Below are positions 48,385-61,636 of a DNA stretch of 64,000 bases, in pieces. The stretch is taken from NCBI RefSeq assembly GCF_001625305.1, contig NW_017804242.1, positions 4,532,858 through 4,596,857 of the forward strand, in the 5' to 3' direction. This DNA is from Branchiostoma belcheri. Lineage: Eukaryota > Chordata > Leptocardii > Amphioxiformes > Branchiostomatidae. The notes beneath the pieces were generated by a model. The model was not told the DNA's origin, searched no databases, and was given only the letters and a program-made list of their open reading frames with translations. The position numbers were made by a program, and so were the translations under genes. Within the stretch, counting starts at the first letter, position 1. Every line of letters begins with the position of its first letter.

Positions 48385-51300
48385 CTACAGAACAAGAAAC
48401 AGTTTCAGGGTCAAAATACCTATTGTATAGTAATGGACCGATCCCATAGCCCCACCTCCACCAAAATCAATGCAAAGTAAAAACATGCGATTGCAAATAC
48501 ATGTATTTGACAAATATGTACTAGCCACTCTCTCATTGGTCGAACCAGTTGTTGTTATCCTCTCATTGGTTGAGTTGCTAATAATGATGGACAGTCAGGA
48601 TCTATTGTGGAGGGTTAAACCAAGAGCCTTTATATACAGCAACATATGAAGGGTTAAAGGCTAACCAGGAACTTGTAAATACTAAAAAACAAAAATAATG
48701 TATATATCTGTTGCTAAAAGTGTTCTATACTTACTGTAAATTACTAATGATATAAATTTCAATGGTCTATGACCAATAAAATGTGCAGACATCTGTGGCA
48801 TGCCATTTAGATATAGGGTCTTGGGTTTGAGCAATTTATGATGTGTGGTGCACTGGGTTTAATGGGGCAGGGGGAATTCCATGGGCAGGACTGTCGCCAC
48901 TCATGTCTATTTTCAAAGCCCTCCTGGAGAGAAGGTCATGTATGCTAGACAAAGTCACAGAGCCTGCATTTGAAATAGTTGACTTCAAGTCAGCTTTAAG
49001 TTAATGTTACCGTACAGGGCTTGAACTTTTTTTACATTTACTAGTACTACAAGAGGGCCTGCATGGGGGGGGGGGGGGGTGATAGTGATTATGAATACTA
49101 GAATGAAAATGACCAATTACACGTTACAGCTAATGTACTGATTACAGATTACATTGATTTTGAACGGCTGCCTACGGACATGTAGCTAGACTACAAGACA
49201 ACAGATGGACACTAAGAGCCACTGAGTGGACACCCCGGGAATGGAGGAGACGCAGAGGACGGCCCTGTACGAGGTGGAGGGACAGTCTTGTGCAACACCT
49301 GGGCCCTGCTTGGCCCAGATACGCCAGACTGAGAAGAGAGTGGAATGAGTCAAGGGAGGGGTTCCTCCGGAGGAGTGACATTACCCTGGATTGATGATGA
49401 TGATGCCTACGGATTACGAAGGCTAAAAAAGCCTGATTACACCTTACCAAAAAGGGCATGCAGGCCCTCCTACAAGTATGTACATTGTACATTACTGAGG
49501 AAAAATATTCACTTGCACCAAATCTCTTAAAGCCACTTTTCAAGAAATCATCCTGATGTCATAAAAATTTGCTTCAATAGCCATTTTGTAATAATTCTCA
49601 ACTCAAATTAGTCCATACCTAACTGAAACATCATGTACTTTTAGAAGACCCCAAAAGACCAATTGGTTATATCAACTACATGTAAGTTACTGAAAGAGGG
49701 ATTAAGATTAGAATCAGATGCCAATTTGGAAAAAGCTCCCAATTTTCATGTGACTTTTGAGATTGTCAGACTCCCCAAAGGCTCAAAACTGCCAGAGATT
49801 CGAACCCAGAACCTTCGCATTGTGAGTCAACAACCCTAACCACAAGACTGCCTTGCCACCCTCATTACACTGTCAGTGTGTGGTGAGATATGAACTGTAC
49901 CTGTCAGAAGTGATCATACTCCCTGGAAGTATGACAGACTCCAGCAGGAGGAAGTCTAATGGCAACAGAGGACTGGTCCAGGCCAAAATTGAATTTAGGG
50001 GTGACCCAAAAGAAGGGGGAGGGCGAGGGGGATATACCATGCTAAAAAAGTTTCGCTAAATACGCCACACTAGGTTAGGCCTAGGGGAAAATGTGTTCCT
50101 GATTTCAGTCCTGCAAAAAATAGAGTCCAACTTTGAGGTTACCAAGGGATTCTTTTTTTATTTTTTAGATTTTGACTGTAGTGATCCAACAAATCCAGTC
50201 TTTAAGTTTAACAATTTTATGTAAAACTTGAAATGCATCAGGACCAAGGCAGTCTCCAGGGCATGTCCGTCCATTTTCTTGTGGGGGACTGGAACTATTC
50301 CACCCAATTTACTGAAATATTTGCTTCTTAAACACATGAAATAGCGTTCCTGTCCACGCAGGGGTTTCGAAAATCAGATGTCAAATCAAAAATCTTACGA
50401 CCTTGGCAGCAGTTGACCCCAAGAAAGCCAGGGTCGGGATATTAATTACAACATTTTTTCCTAAGCCTTAGGACTCTGGTGACTGAACAGGAAGATAACA
50501 ATGTAAACCAATGCCAGGTACGGAGATCAAAACATTCTTCGCTCGCATGTGTTTCTGTCCAACTAATACAGAAATCTGCCAAAAAACAGTTACTCAAGCA
50601 ACTGGATATGATTTTGAACCCCAAAATCATATCCAGTTGCTTGAGTAACTGTTTTTTGGCATATCGTATTACCTGGATGTCTAACCTTCATCGACGTAAT
50701 ACAGAAATCCTTCACTAGTAGAAGTTGCAAAGACCAATTGCTGTTAAGCTAATTTGCAGACCCTGCCTGTAAAGGCAACTGGCACACAGATGGCTACTTT
50801 GGCATCGAATGCACTTGGCAGGATGTCATACATCCTTACTCTGCCAAAAGAACTTGGCATGTTTTCAAAATAACTAGTAAGAGTCAATAAGACTACAATT
50901 ATCATACTTACAGTATAGGGTATGGTATATCATTGCTGCATTCGCCTTGTAATTTTCTTGTCTGATGAGCATTAAGATTCTTACAATCATTATTAGATGA
51001 TGGTAGACGGAAGTAAGTGTTGTTGTTAACTGGTTTAAGTGGCGATTAACCATTTGGGTCAGTTAATCTCGTTACAGGACATGAAATGACAGGGTTTAAT
51101 CGGATTACGTCATTTACAAGGCTGCTGGCAACTGCATGCCTCCAGATGGTGAAAGGATTTCATCCGACTTTAAAGTTTAGCATCGTAAATGGCTGACTTT
51201 CTGGAAGGTTCGAAATCAGGGCTCGAAATTCTTTTTTTTTTTTTAAATGAGTGCACAGTAGTGTACTTACTATATCTAGTAACCAGAAAACTTACGTGCT

Positions 51301-53934
51301 CAGAAACAAATTTGGGTGCGCATCAACATGAAATAAAGTCAGGTAAAATGTCAGCAAAACATAATAATTACAAACCTACTCCCTGTCTTCAATCTGAATT
51401 TACAAAAAAAAAAAGATTTTTCTGAAACTTTTAAGTTTATGTGCAATTATTACCTTTACACACATTATAACCGTACACAATAAAATACATGTACTGTTAT
51501 CTAGGTGTATACCAAATACCCACAGTCAAAAATTACAGCTCCAGCTCAAAAGTGCATGTACATTGTACATTCTAGATCTCCCACATGGGTGGGATTTCTC
51601 GCAAGAAACTATATATAATATACTGGCCCCTTTACTGGTCAAGACACCATAGCCATAAACTCTAATGTCTTCTGACATTTAAGAGCTTGCTTGCATGTAA
51701 CGTACCCCATTCTAACAGCTTGACTGTTGATGTAAGGTTACAGAGTAACTCAGGTGACTGACAGAGCTGCCAAGTTTGGTGCATTAAACGTATGTCAACA
51801 TGCCGCAAAGATTTGCAGAGTTGGCACATGGGCGTACGTATACCCATGGCAGACTTCCTGTGGTGTAGTGAACTAACCATAGTAAACAGTAATATGAAAA
51901 ATATACCATTACGGATGACATCCTCTTGGCACCCCAAAAACCGATGCAAGCTTGCTTACAAATTAAAAAACAATTGGACAACAATAAAAGTTGTCTTCAT
52001 TTTGAAATCTACGTTGTCAGGAAGGTTGAACAAATGACTGTAACTCACAGGGCATGGTACACCAAAAAATAAATTCTTTAATTTTGTTCTTTCCCATTTT
52101 CTTGAACTTTGCAAGTCTTAGTGGTAATGTAAGCCCTGCTACCTTTCCTCTGGCATTTTGAAGTTCTTTTTTTTTGTCCTTCCCTCACTTATCCAAAAAC
52201 CAGTTACTATGGTCGCAAACATTTCTTTTCAACTGTATGAAAATTCAGGCACATGTGGATGTCATTGAGCACGTCAGCAGAAAATTAAATTACTGTGCCT
52301 GCGTAGAACCCTGGATTTTCGCGGCTTTCATTGGATTTTTGGTCACCATTGCATTAGAATTTTGCCTGTTTCAGACAATATCTTTTCAGACACAACATTT
52401 GGAAATTTAACTTCTGTCGGAATACTAACCTTATATTGGTGAATACGACCTTATATGATATGTTCTGCCGAAGTGCTATACAATACATTACGGGTTTCAC
52501 GCAGGTGCAGTACCTTCTGCCAATGTCAGTGTAGCCTAAACCAGTCATCAGAGCCAGACAGTTAACCTACTTTCTGGTAGACAGAGTATATATACAACAG
52601 TCATATAGATCTTTCCCAGTCCTTTGGTTGGACACTTTGACACTTAAAGATGTCACTGCCAACATAGAACAGACTAATTTCTCTTGGCAACACTGTGGGA
52701 CAATTACAGTAGGTCAGACTTTGGCCCAGTTGTTCGCTTGCCAGCTCGTTCATTTGTTGCCATGTTCTTTATGATGCAGATATATGCCAAGTGGACCACG
52801 GCCAGTAATTGGACTCGTGAACATGGAGAAACGCTTGGTGAAGAGCCAATCACTGTCTAGATGTCAATTATGTGTCTGACTGAATTAATTATCAAGACTG
52901 GCTTAGTTAATTCTACAGTGCAATTATGTATCAAGTATAGACCATGTGGAGAGGTTTAAAATGATGTTAAAAACTATGTATCAGTAAGTCTGTTACCTTT
53001 AATAGGCCTTGGAAAAATGTTTCTGGTTAGTACAGTCCTGAAAAAATTAGGGGTGGTAAATACTAAGGGATATCTATTTTCTTTCTTTTATTTATATTTT
53101 GGCTGAAACTGATCCAACACTTCATACGGTTTAATAAATCTTAGAGTAAAACTGAAATGCATCAGGACCAGGGCTGTCTAAAGCACTAGTTTCTCCATTT
53201 GCTTGTGAGGAAGGGACAAATACTTTAAGTCATAAGTACATCCCATCCCGGATACTCAATAAGAGTATCATTTTGTTATTTCATACATTTTCAGAGGCTG
53301 TTACCAGTCTCTGAAAATGTGTGAAATAGCATTTCAGACGGTTTGAAATTCAGATGTCAGATCAAAACTTTAAAATTTAATACGACCTTGCAAACAGACC
53401 CCAAAAAGGCCTATTAGTATTATGGTCGTTAATGTCAGAGTCAACATTTTTTCCTAGCCTTTACATGTATTTCATGGTTCTTTTCCCACATTGTCCTTAC
53501 CTGCTGACCACCTGTGCCATCGCCATCAGTTTGGCCTGTTCCCTGTTCTCCTGTACTTCCCTGATTACCTGCCCCTGCACTCCCATAACGGCCTTCTCCA
53601 ACTCCTTATAGTCGCTCTCCGACATTTGAAAGAAATCGGCCGACACGATCTGCGCGCCGGCCTCCCCCTTCATGGCTTGTTGCGGCAGGTTCAGTCTGGT
53701 GTACGCGCCCCTGTCCACGTTAATTTGAATATTAGTGGTGATTGGCTGGCCGTTAGGTCCCGGGATGGTGTAAGAGTACTTCTCTGCGCTGGCTCCGCCC
53801 TCGGCGGGGTTGGTAGGGCGCATGTCGATGTTGTGGACCTGAGTTTGCGACTCGGGGGCCGCGGAGGGTTCCTCCTGGTTCTGCCCAAGTACCGGGAAGG
53901 ACAGCAGCACCAACACTATCAGGAACTCCATCAT
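46785..53934 (-). CDS. secreted coiled-coil protein with C-terminal fibrinogen domain, complete
   Basis: Two exons, 53501-53934 and 46785-48384; 2,034 nt, 677 codons plus TAG. Seen: signal peptide (MMEFLIVLVLLSFPVLGQ); a polar N-terminal region; coiled coils at about residues 140-215 and 295-390 with a CC pair (LQECCEKV) that could link chains; several N-glycosylation sequons; and a fibrinogen-related domain at about residues 450-670 with [70 protein letters not shown]. Known: such proteins are extracellular oligomers (ficolins, angiopoietin-like, FREPs). The usual acidic calcium loop after STKDR is replaced by VQLKHNQS. Whether it is a lectin, a signalling ligand or an adhesion protein cannot be told. 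An acceptor-like site at 53949 suggests a 5' UTR exon. Confidence 0.94.
49048..49475. mobile_element. small DNA element (GGGCCTGCATG ends), copy 2
   Basis: Left end AGGGCCTGCATGGGG with a G-run, right end AGGGCATGCAGGCCCTCC; body matches 17164-17371 (TTACAGCTAATGT, GGATTACGAAGGCTAAAAA). Interrupted by a LINE end at 49179-49404. Confidence 0.7.
49179..49404 (+). mobile_element. RTE-like LINE 3' end with (GAT)n tail
   Basis: Encodes EWTPREWRRRRGRPCTRWRD and a final RREWNESREGFLRRSDITLD-stop, the usual C-terminus of RTE-type reverse transcriptases. It ends in GATGATGATGAT and is flanked by GCCTACGGA (49170-49178 and 49405-49413). Confidence 0.8.
49785..49862 (-). mobile_element. tRNA-like SINE head (Val-CAC-like loop)
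   Basis: On the minus strand: GGTGGCAAGGCAGTCTTGTG ... GACTCACAATGCG ... GGTTCTGGGTTCGAATCTC. B-box intact. Same GGTGGCAAGG start as the SINE at 7553. Confidence 0.6.
50085..50468. repeat. dispersed repeat with GGCCTAGG...AAAATG ends, copy 1
   Basis: Shares GAAATGCATCAGGACCA and CATTTTTTCCTA-type right end with 53003-53462. A third left end lies at 63262-63320. Inside the intron of the fibrinogen-domain gene. Confidence 0.6.
50577..50696. mobile_element. foldback element, 120 bp, 13-bp target duplication
   Basis: GCCAAAAAACAGTTACTCAA and its inverse around a 10-bp centre, plus the tail CTGGATGTCTAACCTTCATC. Flanked by TAATACAGAAATC (50564-50576 and 50697-50709). Shortened relative of 10076-10439. 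Confidence 0.8.
53003..53462. repeat. dispersed repeat with GGCCTAGG...AAAATG ends, copy 2
   Basis: Matches 50085-50468 (AACTGAAATGCATCAGGACC, AATTCAGATGTCAGATCAAA, CATTTTTTCCTAGCC). Ends 40 bp before fibrinogen-gene exon 1. Confidence 0.6.
53501..53934 (-). CDS. fibrinogen-domain protein exon 1 (signal peptide)
   Basis: Start at one of two adjacent ATGs (53934 or 53931). Signal peptide then a polar chain containing KYSYTIPGPNGQ. Donor AGCAG|GTAAGG, phase 2. Confidence 0.9.
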
Positions 53935-53948
53935 CCGCAATGGTTTGC

Positions 53949-56900
53949 CTGTCAAAATCAATAGAATATACATGTATACGCTTGCATCTGAGTTGGTAGA
54001 TTACCTATACCGGTAGTAATGAAAATTGAAATGTTCTCCAACTTAACAAGAATCTAATTCACTGGAATTTTCCGACCAAATCTGTCCTTCTTCGTTATCT
54101 ATGATCAAGACAAGCTATGAAGACAGAGAGATTCGGTTTAAAATTCTGGTGTCAGTCAAATTACTTTTTAAGAATACACATTTATAGGTTTAAGTTGAAA
54201 AATAGCAGTCGATGAAGGGCATTCAAAATAGGTTCTACCTACATAATCAAGTTGAAGGCTTCAATATAATTAGCAATCAAATCATAGCTGTTTTATATAA
54301 ATAATATAAGAATTAGTCCTCTCACACAAGATAAAACAATAACTACATATCAGTCTTCTGATTACGTATTGGTTTTTTAAAAGAGATGTCTATATAAAGC
54401 CTGTTAGTTATATTATGCAAACTACTTCAGATGAAATGACTTGGAACTTGGATATCTTAAGAACCCCAAACCCTACCAGCAGGATGTGCCTCAGCATACG
54501 CACGTTTGATGTCTAAGACTGGGACTCAAACCCACTGGCAGGATCTCCCAGTCCAGACTTCTGATGTTACCAAGCACCGGACAATCGTGCTGCTCATCAC
54601 GCTATGTGCTTTGTCGGTGAACGACCAAGCCAGTTGTTGGCTGTTTGTCATTCTATAATAACTGTCCAAGTTTATTTTTAGTAGGAATCACGGCCCTTTT
54701 ATCCTGGGGGTGAAAAGATCAAGCTATGTTGAGTTGTCTGTATGAGCTGCAGCCGCTTATCTGAATACTGAAGTTACTGTAAACACAGAAACATTTGAGA
54801 TGGTTTTATTGTTTTCATGATTTTTAGTGATGACCTCATGATGTGAAATAATAACACGGTAAATTAGGTGTTCTATATGTACTTCTACTGAAGTATTTCA
54901 ACTGCAAACTTCAAACACCAAGAAAGCCACTACCCCAAAATAGATAGAGCCACTGAGAAGGTATTAAAATGCATTACAGTACATGTCAAGGTCATGACTA
55001 CTGGGCAAGGTCAACATATCTCACACTTAGCAGACCTGGGCTTCCTTTGAGTTTATTTTTGGTAACACTAGGGATTTTATTGTAGCTTGTGTCCACTCTT
55101 CTTCAATACAGAAAATTGGAGCTGCATGGGCACTTACATGTAAGTTTGGTTGTGCATGTGTGCCGTGCAGATATATAATATTTGTGAAAGGTTTATGACA
55201 ACTTTAAGGTATTAGAACATTCTTGATATGTCTTTGATGTCAAAAAGTAATGAAAAATGGTTTTACTTCTTCAAAACAGTTAGCAACAAAAAATATAGAA
55301 TTTTAGACTCCAGCTCAAAAGACAGGTGGTAAAGTGGTTGTGCAGATCTCTGGTGAATTAATGGGATAACAGGGATGCTATCCCATTAAAATTCACCATA
55401 TAGAGACATACTGAATCTCTTCCTGGTAAATTAATCAATGGGATATAGCACCATTGCTAACAATATTCTACAGCTACAAGATATAGTGCACTCTAGGTGG
55501 ACTGTAGGTTAGGTGGACTACTTAAGGGCACCTATCCAAATAATTATGAATTATGTATGTTACCGATCTGAAATATGATACACACTGTGTAAGAGCCTAA
55601 TAGTGAGAACCCAAGTACACCAGACGAGCGCCCACCCCCATCCCAACTAAGTCACATCCCAGCTGACCATCACTTAACATGTTGTGCTCTGTTTCATCCT
55701 GCTAGACTATACAAGTGCACCCAAGTACCCTCACCAGGCTTCTCAAGACCACACAGCTTCAAACAGTCACTTCTCTAGGTGGACTTGTGTCTAATGACTT
55801 GCAGATTGTAAATAAGGATCCCCATGCACAAGTCAGCACTGTTTGGGAGCAAATAAGCTTTAAATTGTATGAGCAGTTTTGAGCACACATTAAGCGCTGC
55901 CAGCTACATATGAAATGTTACAATTTACCTCGAACAAAAACATCATCCAGCAGTCAAGGAAAACTGGCTGGTTTCTCCATGATTTCTCATTAGTTACAAT
56001 CAATAATCAACATGATTGAAAATGATGTGGTCACCATGGACAGGTATCAGGCCTTGAGGAAATTTTTGGGACAGAGAAAAAGCGGTCACCATGGACAGGT
56101 GGCCATGGCCTGCTTGAAGAGGTGGTCTCTTCAGCAGATTTGACTGTATATATTAAAAAAAGGCATTGGACAACTCAAATAGCAACTTCCCTCCTAGTCC
56201 TATCGCAAGACAAAACCACTGCAATTACTCTCTAGCTAGTAGTAACTATGATTTTACATGTAGGAATTAAACAAAATGAAGAATGGGATGTGCTTGCAGC
56301 AGATAGAAGTGTTAACAGGTGTTGTCTACGTATTTAGTTATTGATGATGATAATTGAAAGGCATTGGACAACTCAAATAACATCATTTACTTTACCTGTG
56401 AGTTTGCAGCTATACTAGCTCAGTACCCATTCACATGAAGCAGGCTCTCTCACTGGTAACTCTCCATGGACAGTAGCAGACACAACTGTACTGGTCTATC
56501 TGTGGGCCTGTAAAGAAATGCAGATCAGATGTACAGATGTGAAACCAGATGAGGTCAGGAATTGAAAAGGTCTCCATGCCCACAAGTTTTGTACATTGGC
56601 AGAGGCTTAGTGTTACTATACTGTTTGCCATATGCTCCATGAAGTGCAGGGCTGGAAATACCACGTCCTGCATGCACTGGTTAGTGCAGGTAAAAATTGG
56701 AGCTTTGTAGGCTACAAAATGTATGAGAAAACCAGCTTCAAACACTATAGAGTGACAAATATGAAGCAGGCTTTTAGCTAGGGGGTGTCCAGGGTGTCTT
56801 TTGGACGCCCTGTACTGAAAATAGTAAGAAATTGGACGCCCTACTTTTTGGTAGGACACCCAAAAGACGCCCTATTTTTTCCACTTCCAACCCCTGCCAT

Positions 56901-58674
56901 GCACACATGCCTCCTTTCAGCATACAAAAATGATGGTTTACTGAAGGAAAAAACTCAAATTCCTCAAAATGCAGAAAGTTGTGTTTGACAGAATTATGAA
57001 TGTCAAAAAAGCCCCCCTAAAAAGGTCACACACTGTGCGTCTTTGCTGCGTACAATAAAAAAATGGACACCCAACAAAAAAATCCTAGCTAAAAGCCTGA
57101 TATGAAGTACAATGTCATGGTGAAAAATCATGTTCATTTGTAACTTCAAAAAGCAGCAAAGAACTTTTGATTAATATTTTCAAAATGGTGCTTCTAGTCA
57201 AATTTTTTTGATGAACTGGAACTACAATATAGTACAAAGAAACTAAACTGTATAGTGCAGGTAAAACTCATCTGGTGCAGGTAATTTTAGTACGTCAGCA
57301 AAACGTACTGCACCTGCACAAAATACGTTAAGTATTGTGCATAACACTTGGGCAGAACATCTCATATAAGGTCCTATTTGCACATATAAGGTAACATCCG
57401 TCTAGTTTCCAAATGTTGTAAAAGATACCGTCTGCAACAGGCAAAATTCTTATAATTTTTGCACAGGCACAGTACCTTTTGCCGACGTGCAGGTAATTTT
57501 TAAGGCTGCCCGTACCAGTGCAGGTTTGCAGGAAAAGTATTTCGAGCCCTGAAGTGTTGACCTTCAGGGGTCATTGTGTTTGGTAACTACAAGTCTTGTC
57601 TGAGAAGAAAGATCTTGAACTTCTGAACCCAAAGAAATGTGATTTATCACAATCATTCTTAGAAGAGCAATTTTTATGGTGCTACATGTTCTGCAAATAA
57701 TTTTTTACCTCATGGTTTCTGACCTTTGAAACTCTTTTTGCCAGGAAAGCTGAAAATTAAAAAAAACGGGAAGTACAGGGTGGGGGCTTCTGTTATGTAA
57801 CCTTGACTCTTGAGGCAGATGTTGCTACTGTAAAATTATGCATTTTGCAGTGGTAAGAGGGAAAAGGACGTCTTTGTTGAGTTTTGTGGTTGAAACAATT
57901 CTTTAGGATTTTAAGATTAATGGCACACCGCCTTAGCACATTAACACTTAATAACTGTACTACAGCATTCTGCTTAGTGACTGTCAACAAAAACTGTTCA
58001 GAATCTGTACCGGTAAAAGAGGCAATTCTAGCAGCAATATCAGAGTCTAGTGTACCCTGACATACTCCTCTCCTCATCATCTGCTTGGAGATTGATGGCA
58101 TCACCTTCCAAAGACTTTGACAGATTGCAGACAAGTGAGAATGAGACAGGACCAACTATGACTAAAGGGTATAGATCTGACCTGGACAAATAATTCACAC
58201 CAGTTTACACTACAGTCATGACAGTTAGGCCTGATGGTGTCTGCTGAGCACATGATCATGACACAACCTATGGATACTTGGACATTCCTTGTCACTAGGA
58301 TGAAACTGAGCCTTTTAGAAATTACCAAGAAAACTAATTGCAAACATTAGCTAATTTAAATTAATGCTAAAACAGCAAAAGGAAAGTTGGCATATGGTCC
58401 ATGTCCATGTCAGAGTAAGGTCACTGGCCTGAGCTATCCTGACCAGCCTGGTCTTATATTGACCAGTAGTACTGAACTAGCTGACCTCTGGACATCTGAC
58501 AGGTGACATATCACCTACAAGGAAACCTGATGCTGAATCCACAAGGAAGTGTCGGAGTGTTTGTCATCATGTGCTGGTCTGTGTAAATATTGTAAACAAC
58601 ATTACAGCTTAGGCATGACACAGTGAGTTTTAGACCTCTGGACTAAACCTCCACCACTCTATACACAGTTGTTA
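53949..58674. other. gene-free stretch upstream of the fibrinogen-domain gene
   Basis: Likely promoter and 5' UTR intron near 53.95 kb (acceptor-like TGATTTTGACAG). Otherwise AT-rich, with CAGGGCT-type ends (56648, 57538) and no supported exon. Confidence 0.5.
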
Positions 58675-58757
58675 GGCCATACCAATTTAATTTGTTGGTT
58701 CACAGATTTTTTAAGAAGAGGCGAATCCGAGAACCAACAAATTACATAGGTGTGGCC
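58675..58757. mobile_element. PIF/Harbinger-like MITE, 83 bp, almost ends only
   Basis: GGCCATACCAATTTAATTTG ... GTTGGTTC inverted as GAACCAACAAATTACATAGG-TGTGGCC. TTA on both sides (58672-58674 and 58758-58760). Confidence 0.8.
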
Positions 58758-59158
58758 TTATGTTTCTTCACTGCAGTTCAGCTGTTGTACTCAGCAATTC
58801 TAATAGCCAATCTGTCTACTTTATCCAGAAGAGAGACAAGATCTTAACCGTGTTGAACCAATAAAAATAGGTGAACTTTCATGACAGTTAACTGTTTCTA
58901 TACAATATACATGTCATGTAATATTGTTCCTAGTCATAATTTTGTGTAATCCTAAACCACTAAACTTAGCAAACTAAAAATCACCTGAGGATGATTTTGG
59001 TTTATTTTAATTTACTTGTCAATGATTCTAGTCATTCTAGTCATTTAATAAACCTCTAGAGAACTTTTTTTTTCCAAATCCTGACTGTCTCATGATCATC
59101 TACATCGTAGTACATGAACATGTATTTCATCTGCTAGCAAAAGTTTAGAATTCTTTAA

Positions 59159-59573
59159 GGCCACACCAAGTAAATTTTATGGATGACGTCCTTTGGAGAC
59201 CCTAAATCTAATGCGAGAGGGCGAAAGAAAAACAAGAAGGGCCTTAAAAAACAAGATGCCTAGATTAGAAATATATTATGAGACGACAAATGTCAGGACA
59301 CGAATTGATTGAGGTGACAAAGTGTGACAAGCAAGAAGTCTTTTATTCATCATCAAAACAGCAATAAATCAGGTGGAACCGTGGACAGTGAAAACAGGAT
59401 GGCAATAGCCACAGGCTTTTTCTATGGGTTTCACGTCAATCTGACGACTTGCGGCACTGTCGTGACTCTTTGGTCATAGTTACAGGAAGCGGAATTTCTT
59501 GTTTTTTTTTCTAGGAACATGCCAAAATCAATGCGCGCGTGGACGTCATCCATAAAATTTACTTGGTGTGGCC
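59159..59573. mobile_element. PIF/Harbinger-like MITE, second subfamily, 415 bp
   Basis: Ends GGCCACACCAAGTAAATTTT then ATGGATGACGTC, inverted at the right. TAA on both sides (59156-59158, 59574-59576). No transposase. Confidence 0.8.
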
Positions 59574-60862
59574 TAACTGAAAAATACCTGAGGATGATTT
59601 TGGTTTATGTTCATCTACTAGTCTTGATTTTACATTTAATTTAAATGAACCTCTAGTTGACCGTTAGATAACTTTTTTTTCCAAATCCTGAATCTCTCAT
59701 CACTACATTGAATAACATGTGTTTCCTCTGTGAGCAAAAGTTTAGAATTCGTTCATTATTTCTTCAGCTGTTGTGAGTGTCCAAAGTTGTAATTCTCTCT
59801 AGTTCTCATGAGAAAATGTCAAGACAGGGCAGATCCTTCAATGGCCAACCTTTGGTCTGGTGTGGACAGATGTGTAGGTCATGAAAGTCATGAATCCAAG
59901 CTTGTTTTTTCTTGTCTAGAGCTCATTCCTGGGAGAGAAATATACACTCTTGTCACAGCCTGAAAATCCTTAACCTAACTTTTAGAGTTGTTGTCTTACT
60001 TATCTGGTATTATAATAAAGTTGTAAACATTATTTTTTACCAGGATCATACATATGTAGTACTACTTAAAATTTGTTTTTGAAACCAATACTCTCAGAGA
60101 ATTAGTCGCACATGCTCTTGGCTGTCGATTAGTTACTGTTGTCACTTCAAACTGAAGAATTCCAAAACTTTCACCAGATAAATCCAGATGTATTATTGAA
60201 AGTAATTTAAATAATCAAGAGGACATTCCTGTAGACTTTTTGGTGACTGAAAAGTTACATGATCGAGTAAGCTTGGCTGTAGAAAAGTGAAGAAACATGA
60301 GGGATAGAGACTGCAATTGTAGACAACAGGAAAGAGCCACATTAGGTTTCAAAGAGTCACAATCCATAGACATGTTCATCTTGTCTTCAGCAACAATTTT
60401 AATCCACAAAGTTTCTTCAATGACAGAAATTTTGTACGCAAACTATGATTTTTTTCAGCTGCTAGGCGTCTACTCTACACAGAGCCTCACTGCTTTGTCC
60501 TACTTTTGTAGCAAGATTGGCATGTTTTAATTGGGATTTTGCCACTTGGCACTTCTACTGGCCTTCTGAGCAAAAGGTGTTGGTTCAAAACAAGGGCATT
60601 GATCTAGAGGAAATGTCATTGAATGCATTAATGCTGACTCAGTTGTATCTGGGTATATTTCTTAGACTAGTGATTTCATGTAGCCAAAAGTTACCATAAT
60701 TAGATAATATCTAGTAAGCCGCCCTTCCTTTGGACATGAGTTTGCAAAATAACACACAGGTAAAATTGTATTGTCACATACATGTACTAGTATTGCAATT
60801 GAAACATTTATATCCAAATCCTTAGAAATGAAAAGTACATTTAAGAGAAGAGAGAACCTGAG

Positions 60863-61159
60863 TGTGTTCTAGCCAGCCTGAAAGTTTTTCGGTCACTTCA
60901 TTTTTTTTGCCATAAGGCATAACATCATGTCAAGTGCCAAAGTAACAATTCTAGGCAAAGGGACCCTCTGAAATGCCATTTCCTGCATTTTGAGGGATAA
61001 ATTTTGCTGTAGATCAAGCTTAGTTTGATGACATCTCTTTCCCATGTTTACACACCAATTTGTGTGCATCAAAGATGACAGATTAGTCAAAATTTTATTC
61101 TTCATGAGCAGCAAAATTCCGTCAAATGACAGAAAGACGGATACTGGCTAGAACACTGG
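60863..61159. mobile_element. hAT-like element, copy 3 (unbroken)
   Basis: GTGTTCTAGCCAGCCTGAAA to ACTGGCTAGAACACTGG. This is the continuous reference for the split copy at 20421-22070. Confidence 0.65.
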
Positions 61160-61636
61160 AGAGAACCCACACACCTACCTTTCCCTACACAGCTGCCCAG
61201 CAAATATGCTCCTACTACTAGTAATTACTCCAGCCTGGCTGTCACCATGTATTTATAGGGGTGCTCGTAAATAATGGAGGGACTTCACATCGATGACAAC
61301 CTATCACAAGTCACAGGTGAACTGATCCTGTTTTATGAAGATTTTATAGCCTCCGTCTCCCACTGATCATCAGAGATACAAATAAATCTTGATCTGAGTA
61401 GGCGGTATTGTCGGCCAGGGTCAGTGTCAGTGTCTGGGATCAGTAACTAAAAGGTGAGGAGTTTAAAAGGAGAGCATTGATCACGTAGATAAGCTATCGT
61501 GTTCACTCTGTGGTGTGCGTCATGTGGTTTATATTTGGGGGAATTCCACTTCTAGCTGCTCAGCAAGTTTGGCCAGAGCATCGGATTTCTGAGTTTGTCT
61601 GTAGCTCAGACCATGATAGTGATATTGGCTTATTAA

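Noticed and set aside
49172-49543. 123-codon minus-strand ORF
   Set aside because: Antisense of the RTE-like LINE end, whose plus-strand frame is the meaningful one.
56431-56859. 142-codon minus-strand ORF
   Set aside because: No domain recognised; overlaps CAGGGCT-type repeat ends; likely chance.
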